A DNA stretch of 64,000 nucleotides from assembly GCA_930367215.1 (NCBI GenBank), contig OV884057.1:108153284-108217283 (forward strand), in the 5' to 3' direction. Shown piece by piece: positions 1 through 10,599 of the stretch. The notes under the pieces are model-generated. The model did no database searches and had not been told where the DNA came from. It saw only the letters and a list, made by a program, of their open reading frames with translations. The stretch's first letter is position 1; every line of letters starts with the position of its first letter. The position numbers and the translations under genes are program-made. Source of the stretch: Pollenia angustigena (Eukaryota; Arthropoda; Insecta; Diptera; Polleniidae).

Positions 1-757
1 AACCTAATATTATTTTTTTGTCCTGCCAGTGCCAGACAAAAATTTTGTTCATCGCGGGTTCTGTTCACTTTTATAGGTGTTTATCGCTCATCTAATTGGA
101 CAAGTGCCGCAGTGTCTCTTCTTCTTAAGCGAGTGTGGCCGCTATCATTTAAAATATTTCGTGCTAGTGGGTTCGGGTGCAATTCGAGCCTTTTTAAGTA
201 TTTTACTGCATATTTCGTAATCATAGTTTTAACTAATGGAACATTGAGATCCTTGTGAATATTTGAGTTTTTAACATACCAAGGGGCAGCTGTGATTATT
301 CGAAGTAGTTTATTTTGGCGCCTTTGAATTTTTTCGATATTAGAGGCCGAGGCAGTGCCCCATAACTGAATACCATAGCACCAGATTGGCTTTAAGATGG
401 AGTTGTAAAGAAGAAGTTTGCAGTCGAGACTAAGGACAGAGTTTCTTCCAATAAGCCAATGAATTTGGATGGCTTTTAGTTTCATTTGAGTTAATTTTGC
501 CTCTATATGGCTTTTCCACGTTAAACGGCGATCTAGATGAATACCGAGGTATTTTACATGCGAATTTTGAGGTATTATTTGATTATTGATTTTAATAGGG
601 GGGCATGATTCCCGACGCAAGGTGAATGTTATATGTACGCATTTTTGCTCATTGACCTCTATCCTCCATTGCTTTAACCATAGTTCGAGTTGAAATATAT
701 GATCCTGTAGGTATCGAGATGCTTCTTGACGGTTTTCGTGCACGCTCAAACAATGTG
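1..757 (-). pseudogene. 3' fragment of a Jockey-type non-LTR retrotransposon (ORF2 C-terminal part and start of 3' UTR)
   Basis: The minus strand encodes the C-terminal part of a Jockey-type ORF2 protein (reverse-transcriptase thumb and tail), read from about 757 down to a stop near 81. It is nearly identical in protein sequence to the end of the complete copy at 30513-31899: both carry HLDRRLTWK, IHWLIGRNSVLSLDCKLLLY and RIITAAPWYVKNSNIHKDL. The catalytic FADD motif lies just beyond the break, so this copy is 5'-truncated inside the palm domain, as is common after target-primed reverse transcription. The 3' UTR (1-80) matches the same family and runs off the left edge of the window, so the poly-A end is not visible. 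It cannot make an active enzyme. Confidence 0.93.
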
Positions 758-1089
758 GCATCATTAAAATTCAGAGTTGATTTATTAATAGTTGGCAGAT
801 GGAGAAAAGTTCGTTATGAATTAACTTTGTGCCAACAAGCTGCTAAGCTTAATCGGCATTCTAGTTAGCAGCTCGTTGTACGTAGTGTACAAACTGTGGC
901 TAACTTTTTGTTATGAATACGGCTGATATTCTGTTACTTTCTTCCTTTTGAGTGAAACAAGATTTACTTTGTTAACTACTTTGTTATCTTGTCGTCCACA
1001 AATTTATTAAAATATTGTATAGATGTAGTAAGTAAAATAACAAAACATTAACTTCTTTCTAAATACTTTTTTATTAAAAACTCATCAAA
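758..1089. other. AT-rich spacer, no gene seen
   Basis: No convincing reading frame. A stretch at about 968-1000 resembles 19128-19165, with the shared core ACTTTGTTATCT and TCGTCCACAA. This suggests a small unassigned dispersed repeat in both places. Confidence 0.5.
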
Positions 1090-1995
1090 ATGGCAGGTAC
1101 GTTGGTGGAGAAATCAATTTAGGCGGATGGTGATGAACTGTATGAGAAACTGATCGTATGTCCATGGTTGAAATTGTTATTGAATTCTTGGATATGGAAG
1201 CCCAAAAAGATGAAGATGATGGTGCCGTACAAATTTTAGACAACCAACGCAAGGGCACCGTTATTGAAACATCCACACGACAAGCCAACGTTTTTCCTGT
1301 CATTGGGTTGGTAGATGCAAGGCGAATTTATTACAGGTGGTCTTAAAAGCCCTGCTGATATTAGCTAAAATCACTGTTGGATGTCAAAATTTTGTTTATT
1401 CTCTTTTATTATCTTTGTTTCTGTTTTGTTTTATTTCTGTTTTTGACATTGTACAATGATTTTACAAAAACAAATTGCTTGTGGTTTTTGTACGAGTTGT
1501 ACTTGTTGTAGTACCGAGATTACCTGGGATGAATTCGCCTTGGGTAGATGCGTAAAAATTAAAACCTGGGTATTTAGTTGGTGGCAAGATGAATATAATG
1601 GTCGTGCAAAGGCTATGGGAGTAGATAAACGTCCTACAGAACAATACTTGGACATTAATGGTTTAGACAAACAAATTCAAGATGTAATTGACAAGGAGAA
1701 ATTTAAAAATTTTGTTATTCACCCACCCAATGGTGTTTCGTTATACGGCCCTCCAGGTTCTGGTAAAACTCTATTGGCTCGTGCTTCTCAAGCAAAATTT
1801 ACACTGGTGCAAATGTTTATTGGTGATGGTGCCGAATTAGTCTGAGATGCTTTTGCCTTTTGCAAAAAAGAACAGGCTCCAGCCATTATATGTACATATT
1901 TATTGATGAACTGGATGTTATTTGTACAAAACGCTTCGACTCTGAGAAAGCCGGCGATCGTGAAGTTAAACGAACTATGCTGGAGCTTAGTTTGT
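1090..1995 (+). pseudogene. Rpt5: Pseudogene of 26S proteasome regulatory ATPase Rpt5 (PSMC3 / subunit 6A)
   Basis: Rpt5 is one of six AAA ATPases in the base of the 19S proteasome cap, where it helps unfold substrates. The pieces appear in the correct order: an N-terminal start (MAGTLVEKSI, then a TAG where family members have Trp), the OB-domain stretch LDNQRKG..STRQ..PVIGLVD (1160-1317), RPTEQY.DI.GLDKQIQ, a Walker A motif GPPGSGKT (1747-1770) and a Walker B region IFIDELD followed by [13 protein letters not shown] (about 1890-1965). The coiled-coil segment and several blocks of the ATPase domain are deleted, frames change at least three times, and homology stops after MLEL. I see no introns, which favours a processed copy. 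A 225-bp MITE splits it at 1318-1542. It is not functional. Confidence 0.88.
1318..1542. mobile_element. 225-bp MITE with 8-bp target-site duplication, inside the Rpt5 pseudogene
   Basis: The ends are inverted copies of CAAGGCGAATT. The 8 bp before the left end (1310-1317, GGTAGATG) are repeated exactly after the right end (1543-1550). Rpt5 homology stops at the first copy (VGLVD) and resumes after the second (KLKPG-like codons), which proves an insertion. There is no coding capacity. An 8-bp duplication is typical of hAT and P superfamilies; the TIR does not let me choose. A partial relative lies at 58598-58725. Confidence 0.9.
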
Positions 1996-2152
1996 TAAAG
2001 AGCAAATCGAAAATTATATATTATCTATTAAAGAAACATTGAATATTGTGCTTATATCATTTATAATTTTTTAATTAAAATATATTTATTTGCAATTCGG
2101 TAATCGTTTTAAATTTTATGGATTAAAAGGCAGAATGCGATAGAACACATTG

Positions 2153-3166
2153 CACAGAAAAAATTATTGCCGAATTACTTTCAAACAAATGCTTGTTTGA
2201 AAATTTTTTTGATTTCTACAAATTTTTTTACTGATTCAATTAATATTTTTATTTGATTTTTTTTTACCCCACAAAAATGTGGACAACTATTCAAAAATAT
2301 AATATACGCGTTATTGGTTTCAAGTTTTCATAATTTTGTATGCAATATTTACCGCATCTTGTCGTTTTTTTGCATTTTTTATTTGATCGTAAGCAACACT
2401 TCTTTATGTGAAATATAAGAACTACAACAAAAAACACATGCAGTCTATTTTTGGACGCTTTAAAAAAGTACAGCAATAAGAAAAATTATAAAATAGCGTG
2501 ACGAGGTTTGTTGTAAAAAAACAACAAAAACAAAAACAGGTTAAAAAACGTTTCACTCTTTTTAAACAACAGAAACAACAACAACATTATAAGAAACAAA
2601 ACAATTTTTTGGTTGGTTTGAAGTTTTTAAAAAAACAAAATCCCGTATTAAATTTTTTCAAACTGTTTTCTTAAATACCATCAAATACAAAAATAGAATG
2701 ATGAACAAAAACATCGAGTCGGTCTGCCGCCGTTTTTGGTTACATTTCTTCTTCATAAGCAAAGGAAAGGATGCAGCAACAGTGAGTGATGGAGAAATAC
2801 ATTGTGTGGATAAATAAGACTTCATTCAAAAATTATTCCAACAAAAAAATGAGTCTCAAAGCCAGCCGGCCACTCTGCTCTGCTTCATATTCTCCAACAG
2901 TGCTTGCTTGTGTGCGCGTCATTGCTTGTGCAAAATTTTTTTGTTTAATTCAGCAAAATTATTTGTTTGAAATTTATATGAATTTCAGTAAACTTTTTGT
3001 TTGATTCAGTTAAATTATTTGTTTGAAAAAATCGGTGTTTTTTTCAATAAACAAAATGCAAATAAATTGTTTGAATTACGAATTTGTTTATAGGACCGAT
3101 TTCAGACAAAAAATTGTTTGGTTCTACAAATTTTTTGTTTGAATTGGAAAAATAATTTTTTCTGTG
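2153..3166 (-). mobile_element. 'CACAG' element copy 1, ~1.0-kb non-coding TIR element
   Basis: It begins CACAGAAAAAATTATT and ends with its inverted copy AATAATTTTTTCTGTG. The interior is rich in TCAAACAAA/TTTGTTTGA motifs and long T runs, with no convincing ORF. It matches 49467-50493 in reverse orientation over its whole length. The cleaner copy there sits in a TA duplication, so this is probably a Tc1/mariner-type non-autonomous element. Here the immediate flanks are TG on both sides rather than TA. Confidence 0.82.
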
Positions 3167-4103
3167 TGGTGTATATGAAAGCACACCGATCATTGCGTAG
3201 ACCAAAATTTGTCGTGCTCAACTAATTCTGCGATAGGTTTATTTATATTTCTTACGCAGACGAAGAACAAAAAAAATTAAGAAAGAGACACGCAGCATGA
3301 TAGGAAAGTCTAATATTTATTAGAAATCGTGAAATCTGTAAAGAATCACAGGGAAAAATCGGTTCTATTGCTAACTTGGCTAAAATTCGCAAAAAAATGC
3401 AAACTTCTAAACAAATACTAAAATTTATTTGAAATCGCTAAATGAGTGAGAAAATACAAAATGTCGAAAAATAACAAAAAAAAAAAAAAAAAAAATGGGC
3501 AAAATGGCGCAAATTCGCGAAAAAAAATTTTTAATTTCAAAAAGCCATACAATTGATTAAAAGTCCTTAAACTATAAGGAATGGCAAAAATTCTTAAAAA
3601 ATTGCTAAATTAGGGACAATTCGAAAAAATTTGCTAATAGCGGCATGATATCAAAGTCTACTATTTATTATAAATCGTTTAAGCTGTAAAGAATCAGAAA
3701 ACTTACAGGAACAAATCGCGAACATGGCTGAAATGCGCGAAAAATTGCAAAATTTGAAACAAACCCAAAAACTAATTTGAGACCGCTAAATCGAAATGCA
3801 GAACACAAAAAATGCAGCAATCCACTTTCGAGAGGATTCGGATTCTAGAACACACCCGATTAACAGTTTTTTTTTTTATTTTTTTGATGAAATAGGGTCA
3901 ACCTATGATTTGGTAAATGTAAATAAACAAATAAATTACAAAGAAATATTAATAAAATTTATTGCTAGTTAAAAAAGATGAAAATGGATGCAGTAAAATT
4001 ATTAAAGAATCCAGCGTCTAAGGTATTAATTTTTAAAAATTAACAAAAAAAAATTTAAGTCACATTAATACCTGGCATTCACGCACTTATTGTGTCTCCT
4101 TTG
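3167..4103. repeat. AT-rich spacer with a degenerate ~349-bp direct repeat
   Basis: No gene seen. The sequence from about 3292 (GCATGATAGGAAAGTCTAAT, then ATTTATTAGAAATCG and GTAAAGAATCA) recurs in degraded form from about 3641 (GCATGATATCAAAGTCTACT, then ATTTATTATAAATCG and GTAAAGAATCA). Both are followed by AAAAATTGCAAA-like text. This looks like two old tandem copies. A poly-A tract lies at 3477-3495. Confidence 0.55.
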
Positions 4104-5033
4104 ACGAACAAACGCTTGTTTAAAAATTTTTTTAATTTCTATAAATTTTTTTACTGATTCAAACAATATTTTTGTTTGATTTTTATTTAACCAACAAAAA
4201 TGTGGACAACTCTTCAAAAATATAATATACGCGTTATTGGTGTCAAGTTTTCGTAATTTTGTATGAAATATTTAACGCTCTTTAATGTTGTCTTCTTTTT
4301 GCATTTTTTATTTGATCGTAAGCAACACTTCTTTATGTGAAATATAAGAACAACAACAAAAAACACACAGTCTATTTTTGGACGCTTTTAAAAAGTGCAA
4401 CTATAAGAAAAACCATAGCAGAAACAACATTACAAGAAACAAAATCCCGTATTCAATTTTTTAAAACTGTTTTGTTAAATACATCAAATAGAAAAATAGA
4501 ATGATGACGAAAAACATATCGAGTCGGTCTGCTGCCGTTTTTGGTTACATTTCTTCTTAGGCAAGGGAAAGGATACAGCAACAGAGAGTGATAAAGAAAA
4601 ACATTGTATTGTGTGTATAAAAAAGACTTCGTTCAAAAAATATTGCAAAAAAAAAAATGTGTCTCAAAGCCAGCCGGGCGGCTCTGCTCTGCCGTCATCT
4701 TCTCATACAGTGCTTACTTGTGTGCGCGTCATTGCTTGTGCAAAAACTTTTTTTTTTTTTTTTTAAATTTAGTATATGAATTTCAGTAAACTTTTTGTTT
4801 GATTCAGTTAAATTATTTGTTTGAAAAAATCAGTGTTTTTTCAATAAACAAAATGCAAATAAATAAATTTATAGGACCAATTTCAGACAAAAAATTGTTT
4901 GATTCTAAATACAAAATTTGCTTTTTTCAATTATCATTCGATTTTCGAAATTTTTTAGAAACCAGTTTTCGAATACATATTTCGACTATATAAATACAGG
5001 AAATTATTTTTTTTTACTTTTCTGTGCTGCATA
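4104..5033 (-). mobile_element. 'CACAG' element copy 2, degraded
   Basis: It follows copy 1 closely (AACGCTTGTTT..., the ATGTGGACAACT segment, the TTGATCGTAAGCAACACTTC segment, then TCAAACAAA-type motifs) but the left terminal CACAG sequence is missing. The right end (about 4998-5033) is mutated, so this is an older copy with no visible target duplication. Confidence 0.72.
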
Positions 5034-5254
5034 TGATAATTTTTAAATTTTCTATAATATTGAATTTAGAAACATAATATTATAGGTGCAGGGTCCTGAT
5101 TGAATGAGAACATACAAGATGAAAAATTTTGGTACTTTTTGTTTTTCATCTGGTATTTTTTTAATTTTTGGTAATATTCGACCTACATATAGATAAAATT
5201 ATACATTAAACTGGATGAATAGGAACATGTAAGTGGAGCTTTTTCGTTCTTTGG
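5034..5254. repeat. AT-rich degenerate repeat, related to 5903-6230
   Basis: The series GGTCCTGATTGAATG, then GGTACTTTTTGTTTTTCAT, then TATTTTTTTAATTTT recurs in looser form after 5920 (GTCCTGAGTGGATG, GATACTTTTTCGTTTTTCAT). The two blocks appear to be old copies of one sequence separated by the Jockey fragment and MITE at 5255-5902. No gene seen. Confidence 0.45.
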
Positions 5255-5687
5255 TACTTTTTTTTTTTTTTTTTTTTTCATTATTTATTTATTGAATCTT
5301 CATATATTAAATATGAACTAACAATAATTAATCAAATCTTAACATAATGCTTTATTTTATGTCCTGCCAGTGCCAGACAAAAATTTTCTTCATCACGGGT
5401 TTTGTTACATATGTAGGTGTTTATCGCTCATCTTAATGGGTAAGTGCTGCAGTGTCTCTTCTTCTTAGGCGAGAGTGGCCGCTATCATTTAAAATATTTC
5501 GTGCTAGTGGATTTGGATGCAACTGTAGCCTTTTCAAATATTTTACCGCATACTTCGTTATAATAGTCCTTACCAGTGGCACATTGAAATCCTTGTGGAT
5601 ATTTGAGTTTTTAACATACCAAGGGGCAGCTGTAATTATTCGAAGAAGTTTATTTTGGCGCCTTTGAATTATTTTCGTTAACATTAG
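5255..5687 (-). pseudogene. Short 3' fragment of the same Jockey-type family
   Basis: On the minus strand it encodes the last ~80 residues of the Jockey ORF2 protein (IQRRQNKLLRIITAAPWYVK, NPLARNILNDSGHSRLRRRD) followed by a 3' UTR that matches the copy at 31900-32063. The family's poly-A end appears here as a plus-strand T run at about 5259-5278. The right boundary is a 5' truncation at about 5687. I could not identify a convincing target duplication. It is non-functional debris from a short insertion. Confidence 0.9.
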
Positions 5688-5692
5688 ACATA

Positions 5693-5902
5693 CAGGGGTG
5701 TGCTGGAAATCGAAAACGTAAAACGCAAGAATTTGGAAGTGGTTTTTAATACACTTTTAATCAAATTTTTATAATTTTTGTTATAAAATTCTGAAATATT
5801 TGTTTAATATTTGTCATTAAGTTCTTTTATTACAGAAATCTTATTAGTAATCGACTTTTAAAATTCTTGCGTTTTACGTTTTCGATTTCCAGCACACTCC
5901 TG
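5693..5902. mobile_element. 210-bp palindromic MITE, 'CAGGGGTGTGCTGG' family, copy 1
   Basis: The left end CAGGGGTGTGCTGGAAATCG, continuing AAAACGTAAAACGCAAGAATT, is mirrored at the right end with few mismatches, so most of the element is a ~40-bp TIR around an AT-rich core. The flanks are ATA on both sides (5690-5692 and 5903-5905), a 3-bp duplication. Other copies are at 17896-18108 and 24082-24294, with a fragment at 60145. Confidence 0.85.
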
Positions 5903-7037
5903 ATAGAAAAATTAAACATGCAATGTCCTGAGTGGATGACAATTTATAATCAATTTTTGATACTTTTTCGTTTTTCATTTGATATTTTCTGATATTTTCT
6001 ATATTGAACTTACAAAATAAAATTAAATCACATGGAAGATAAAATATGAGACGGAGTCCCTCGCCAAATGGATCCACTAAGACGGGGAAAAATAGATGCT
6101 CGAAACATGTAAATTCATACATACTTAGATGTACTATGTTTTCTTCATATGTATATAAAAATTTATGGTCCAATTTTGACCATAAGGCGAACACTAGTAA
6201 AATTAAACATTCAAGGTCCTGAGTTGGGTTTTCATTCCATTAATTCTTGTTCGATTAATCGAACAATTTTAGACGACTTATTGTTCGAATAATTTAAAAT
6301 TGCTAATTTCGATTAAAGGATAAATTGAAGAATTTATACCGATTAATCGAACAATAATAATATAAAGTATTTCTGTTAGATGTATAATTTTTTTAAAGTT
6401 TCAAGTCGAATAAACAAACCACATGTATGTGTCCACTGGAAAAAAACAGTCATGTTTAGTGAATAATTTCCCTTATATTTTTGTTAAACTTTTTCAACAA
6501 AATTTAATAATTAATTTCATATTTCGGGTGTATTTTAGAAATCGAAATTAAGTGAAATTGAAATCGAACGACAATTCAAATTACTTATTTAAAAAATTAC
6601 GTAGTTTTTCCTGGTTTTAAGTGTCGCTCTTGGAATATTTTTTTGAACTTTCATCGTTTTTAAAATTTGCTCGATTTTACATCCACTTTTCTATAACTAG
6701 AACACGCCCGTATTTTTTAACAAAAAAGTTCAAACGTTTCTCTTTTTAGAATGAGTTTGGTTTAAAACTGTGTTAATTGTACGAAGGATAAATCTTATGA
6801 TGCTTAATGTAACAGGCGTCTAAAAATGTATTAACGTAAATGTTCTTCAACAACATTACTAATTTACCACTTACACAATGACTATAACACAGTACTTGAG
6901 CTACGAGTGTTCCAATGAATAAATATTTTAAAAAAGATACTTCGATCGATTCTCTAGAGGAAATTATTTGCAAAAGCATAGCAGAGGATGGAATGGCCGT
7001 GAAAAGGTTCAAAAAATTGACAATTTTTATTTAAAAC
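5903..7037. other. AT-rich spacer without a supported gene
   Basis: The left part (to ~6230) is a degraded relative of 5069-5254. The motif AAAATTAAACAT followed by GTCCTGAGT appears at about 5910 and 6200. At 6253-6272 there is a perfect 20-bp palindrome, TTGTTCGATTAATCGAACAA, echoed at about 6348. The remaining short open frames look random. Confidence 0.5.
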
Positions 7038-7710
7038 CAAGTAAGAAAGTATAGTCGGTCAAGCCCGACCATATGATACCCTACACCACAGTATTTAAAA
7101 GCACATCATGCTTATGTGTCCATGTAAATATGGATTTATCTATGTATGTTTATAAACTTCATGAAAATCGGTTTGAAAGTTGTGGTCCTATTTTTTAAAA
7201 ACTGTGTAGCTAATGTGTCCCTATAGATATGGATCTATCTATGTTTTAAGTTTCATTAAAATCAGTTTGAGAGGCAGAAATTGCTCCTATCTCGCCTCGT
7301 GGTCCGATTTTTTTAAAAATTTATACATTTGGTGTCTATATAGATATGGTTCTATCTATGTTTTGAATTTCATTAAAATCGGTTTGATAGTTTCTGAGAG
7401 GAAGAAATTTCCCCCTATCTTCCCTCGTGGTCCTATGATTCGGCCCATTTCAATAGGTTTGGTCCTTATGCCAATAAGAACCTATGACCCAAATTTTATG
7501 AAATTATCTCCAAAATTGCGACCTGTACTTTGCGCACAAGGTTACATGGACAGCCAGCCAGCCGGACGGACATCGTTAGTTCGACTCAGAAAGTGATTCT
7601 GAGTAGATCGGTATACTTAAAAGTGGGTCTAGGACCACTATTTTAAGGCGTTAGAAACATCAGCACAAATGCATAATACCCTCTCCACTATTGTGGTGTG
7701 GGTATAAAAA
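7038..7710. repeat. Dispersed modular repeat (starts CAAGTAAGAAAGTATAGTCGG), copy 1
   Basis: It matches 20085-20802 and 26270-26983. The body is built of ~115-bp modules (TGTGTCC..ATAGATATGG..CTATCTATGTTTTAAATTTCAT..AAATCGGTTTGA..GGCAGAAATT). Near the ends lie inverted motifs, ATACCCTACACCACAGTA on the left and TATTGTGGTGTGGGTAT on the right. There is no coding frame, and no clear target duplication. It resembles non-autonomous repeats scattered in fly genomes; I cannot assign a class. Confidence 0.75.
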
Positions 7711-7957
7711 GAATGTTAATTTACTCAAGTAGTCATTTTTTCTTAAATTATCGAAAACAAAAAATCTCAATATTTTTTATTTTTCGAATTTATTCTATGA
7801 GCCAAATTTCAGTTATGTATTTTATAAAGCTTTTTTGTAATAGTCGTATTCCTTCAATTTTTCAGAAATGACTTTATACACTACCAGACTATTATCTTGT
7901 ATCTTCTTGTTACATTTTACCTTAGCTATCCTTTGGATAGCAATGAAGTATATTGTA
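7711..7957 (+). repeat. Left half of a duplicated unassigned segment, cut by a Jockey-type insertion
   Basis: From about 7767 this matches 15730-15925 at roughly 90 percent by eye, including an ATG (7868) opening a short hydrophobic frame (RLLSCIFLLHFTLAILWIAM). It is interrupted at 7957 by the poly-T (3') end of a minus-strand Jockey-type element, and its continuation is at 15530-15590. The sequence TTTTTCAG just before the ATG would suit a splice acceptor, but that is speculation. Confidence 0.6.
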
Positions 7958-8334
7958 TTTTTTTTTTTTTTTTATTTGCAGAAATTATATACATATGTAT
8001 ATACATTTCATTTCATTACAACTAGTCTTAAGCTACGTTCACACATATTAAATATTTGACGTCCTACACGTAACCCCTAGCTTTATTAACGAATTATTTG
8101 ATTTTACTAAACGTTTGGCTTGATTAAAATACATTAAAGAGTTTCTAAATTACACTAAACAATTCTTTTTGTAAGAAAATAAAGATAAGTAGGCCAAAAG
8201 AACTTGTCAAAAATAAAGCGTAAGTTTGATCAATTTATTGGTCACTCTTTTTTTGGATTTTTTCGTCAAATATTTGTTAGGTCTGAACATACCTTTAGAC
8301 TAACACTAAACAATATTTTTCTGTTTAATAAAAT

Positions 8335-9302
8335 TCATGCAATAACAGCCACCAGATCTTGTGGCTTTGTTCTCTTCAGTCTCCTTGAGTAGATTTCAAC
8401 ATTACATAATATGGCTGCTTCTGGATTAACATGGCTCTGAAGTCTATATGCGTGATTAGCTGCTAATTTCTGTATTACTTCTGAGATTTTCATTACTCCA
8501 AGATCTCTGTGTAGATCATTAATTATAATACAGTAGGTTGCATTAACAATATTCTTAAGTACTTTATTTTGAAATCGTTGAATAACATTAATTTGGTTTT
8601 CAGCGGCGCAGCCCCATATTTGACCTTCGTAGGTCCATACTGGTTTAAGCATTTGATTGTAGATAAGTAGTTTGTTTTGAATTGAAACTGGAGAGTTTCT
8701 TCCAATAATCCATTTAAGTTTGTTGAATTTTATATTCAATTAGGTCTCTTTTATTTTTATATGTTCTTTCCATTTTAATTTCGAATCAAGCGTCATTCCA
8801 AGATACTTAGCATGGTTAGCATATGGGACTACAGAGTTCGATATTTTTATGGGTTTGTATCTTATTGATTTGTATGTAAAATCGACATGGACTTATTTAC
8901 CCTCATTTAATTTAATTATCCATTTTTTCGTCCAGTCTAGCAAAATATTTATAGAGGATTGTAGCTTAGTGCAAGACTCCACTTCGTTATCACCAACTGA
9001 CAGGATACAAGTGTCATCCGCAAAAGTTGCTATTATATTGTCGGTTATAGTAGTAGGAATATCTGACGTATACAATAGATACAAAAGAGGGCCGAGTATA
9101 CTACCTTGTGGTACCCCTGCTCCAATTTTTTAAAGTTCTGAGTATTCTTTCCTCTGTTTAACTTTAAAAAAACGATCTTCCATGTAGGATTTTAGTAAGT
9201 TAGCATATTGTACAGGTAGTTTAGTTCTTAGTTTGTGTTGTAGACCTTTGTGCCATACCTTGTCGAAGGCCTGTGCAACATCCAAGAATATAGCTGAACT
9301 AT
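8335..9302 (-). pseudogene. Jockey-type ORF2, RT C-terminal part (downstream of the copia insertion)
   Basis: Read on the minus strand from 9302: SSAIFLDVAQAFDKVWH (RT motif A), then the PQGSILGP block near 9075-9110, then ATFADDTCILSVGDN (catalytic FADD, about 9010-9030) and a tail ending near 8335 (KLKWIIGRNSPVSIQNKLLIYNQ, IQRFQNKVLKNIV). Reading frames shift at least twice between these blocks. The palm aspartates are still visible. The piece is the direct continuation of 13848-14333 once the copia element is set aside. Confidence 0.88.
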
Positions 9303-9476
9303 TGTGAAGAAAAACGCGTGTGTTTGTGTAACTTAGGAAAGTAATTAAAAAGCAAAGTAAGAGTTTTATTCAACAGGAAGTTAATATTAAAAACTAAAAC
9401 ATAGTTGCAAAGACAAGTGTCAAAATAACTATATAGAGTTGCCATACGCAATCAAATTGTTCTCATCATTTCAACA
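9303..9476 (-). repeat. Copia 3' LTR
   Basis: 174 bp, identical to the 5' LTR except for one base (T here, G there, about 45 bp from the plus-strand start). The downstream host flank is AT followed by the Jockey-type RT sequence. Confidence 0.95.
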
Positions 9477-9485
9477 TCTCCCCTG
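9477..9485 (-). other. Copia polypurine tract
   Basis: Sense-strand CAGGGGAGA lies directly upstream of the 3' LTR, the expected place for the plus-strand DNA priming site. Confidence 0.8.
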
Positions 9486-9652
9486 AACAAGTGTTCTATA
9501 TGATTGTTTTGACATTTGACTTATAATAAAATTATTTAATAGACTTCAATGTTAGTAATTAAGTTAATTCATATTTACATTCAGGTTATTCCAAATTCAA
9601 TAAAAAAAATATTTAACTATCAATAGTTAAATTAACAGATACCTATATTATT

Positions 9653-10174
9653 TTAATTTAATCCGAATTCATTTAAAAATTTCATATGTATAAGAGCCAC
9701 TACGCCTTTTGTTAGCACATCAGCTAACATATTGTTAGTTTCAATATATTTCAATACAATTTGATTATTTTTAATAGCTTCAGATATAAATTTGGATTTA
9801 ATGTCAACATGTTTTGTGCGAGATGAATAAGAATTGTTTGTTGCAACATGAATTGCGCTTTTGTTATCGCAAAAGAGTATTAAAGGATACGTGGCTTTAA
9901 CAATCAATTCCTTTTCGAGTCGCTTCAACCATATTGACTCTTGAATAGCTGCAACTATGGCCATAAACTCCGCTTCCGTGGTTGATAGAGCAATGGTTCG
10001 TTGACGTCGTGTTTTCCAGGAAATAGCAGCACCTTGGTGAGTGAAGACGTATCCTGTTGTAGATCGTCTGCTGTCGATGTCGCTGGCCCAGTCAGCATCG
10101 CAATACCCAGTGATTTCACTGCACTTGCCAGTATATATAAGGCCTTTGTTGATCGCACCCTTCAAATATCTCAT
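9653..10174 (-). pseudogene. Copia pol: RNase H domain and end of RT
   Basis: This segment codes for the C-terminal end of copia Pol: MRYLKGAINKGLIYTG, then the RNase H core with YCDADWASDIDSRRSTTGYVF (first acidic residues), STTEAEFMA (catalytic Glu) and FCDNKSAIHVATN (Asp), ending KTKHVDIK-like and LADVLTKG motifs. These are standard for Ty1/copia enzymes, which remove RNA from RNA-DNA hybrids. The domain itself is uninterrupted for 173 residues and stops at 9653, but it is separated from the RT upstream by a stop and frameshift around 10175-10290. Confidence 0.93.
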
Positions 10175-10263
10175 TACACGTTTAACAGCGTTCCAGTGTG
10201 CCTCTCCAGGATTTTCAGAGAATCTGCTTTACATTTTTACGGCAAAACAGATGTCTGGTCTGG

Positions 10264-10599
10264 TTATTTGGGCATCGAACAATAAACAGCCCACAGCTTG
10301 CATTTAAGGACATCCTTCATAAGAATCTTGTCGGCGTCGTTTGATGGACACATATCCGCAGTAAGCTTTTGGTTTAGGTCAATTGGTGTGGAGATTCCGT
10401 TGCATTGATCCATACCAAATCTTGGAAGCACTTCAGCAATATATTGGCTTTGATCAATTTTGATAGTCCGCGCCTTCTCGTCTCTTCTGATTCGCATTCC
10501 CAAGATTGATGAAGCTTGGCCCATGTCTTTCATCTTGAATTTTGCAGATAGTGCGGCTTTGATATCTATTATCGTGTTCATGTCGTTTGCAAATATCAA
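10264..10599 (-). pseudogene. Copia pol: RT segment after the YVDD motif
   Basis: Continues the RT from the piece at 10596-12011 in another frame: LIFANDMNTI-like text, then KFKMKDMGQASSILGMRI and QSQYIAEVLPRFGMDQCN, all normal for the copia RT palm and thumb. At the junction the YVDD box reads as YVDVH followed by a stop in the upstream frame, so a small deletion falls on or just after the catalytic box. A second shift near 10300 separates it from the RNase H piece. Confidence 0.88.

Noticed and set aside
6253..6272. 20-bp palindrome TTGTTCGATTAATCGAACAA as an operator
   Set aside because: Lies in AT-rich spacer with no gene nearby; more likely an old inverted-repeat remnant.
7038..7710. 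Modular repeat frame (127 codons) as a gene
   Set aside because: The frame is a reading of repeated modules and is not kept in the unit B copy.
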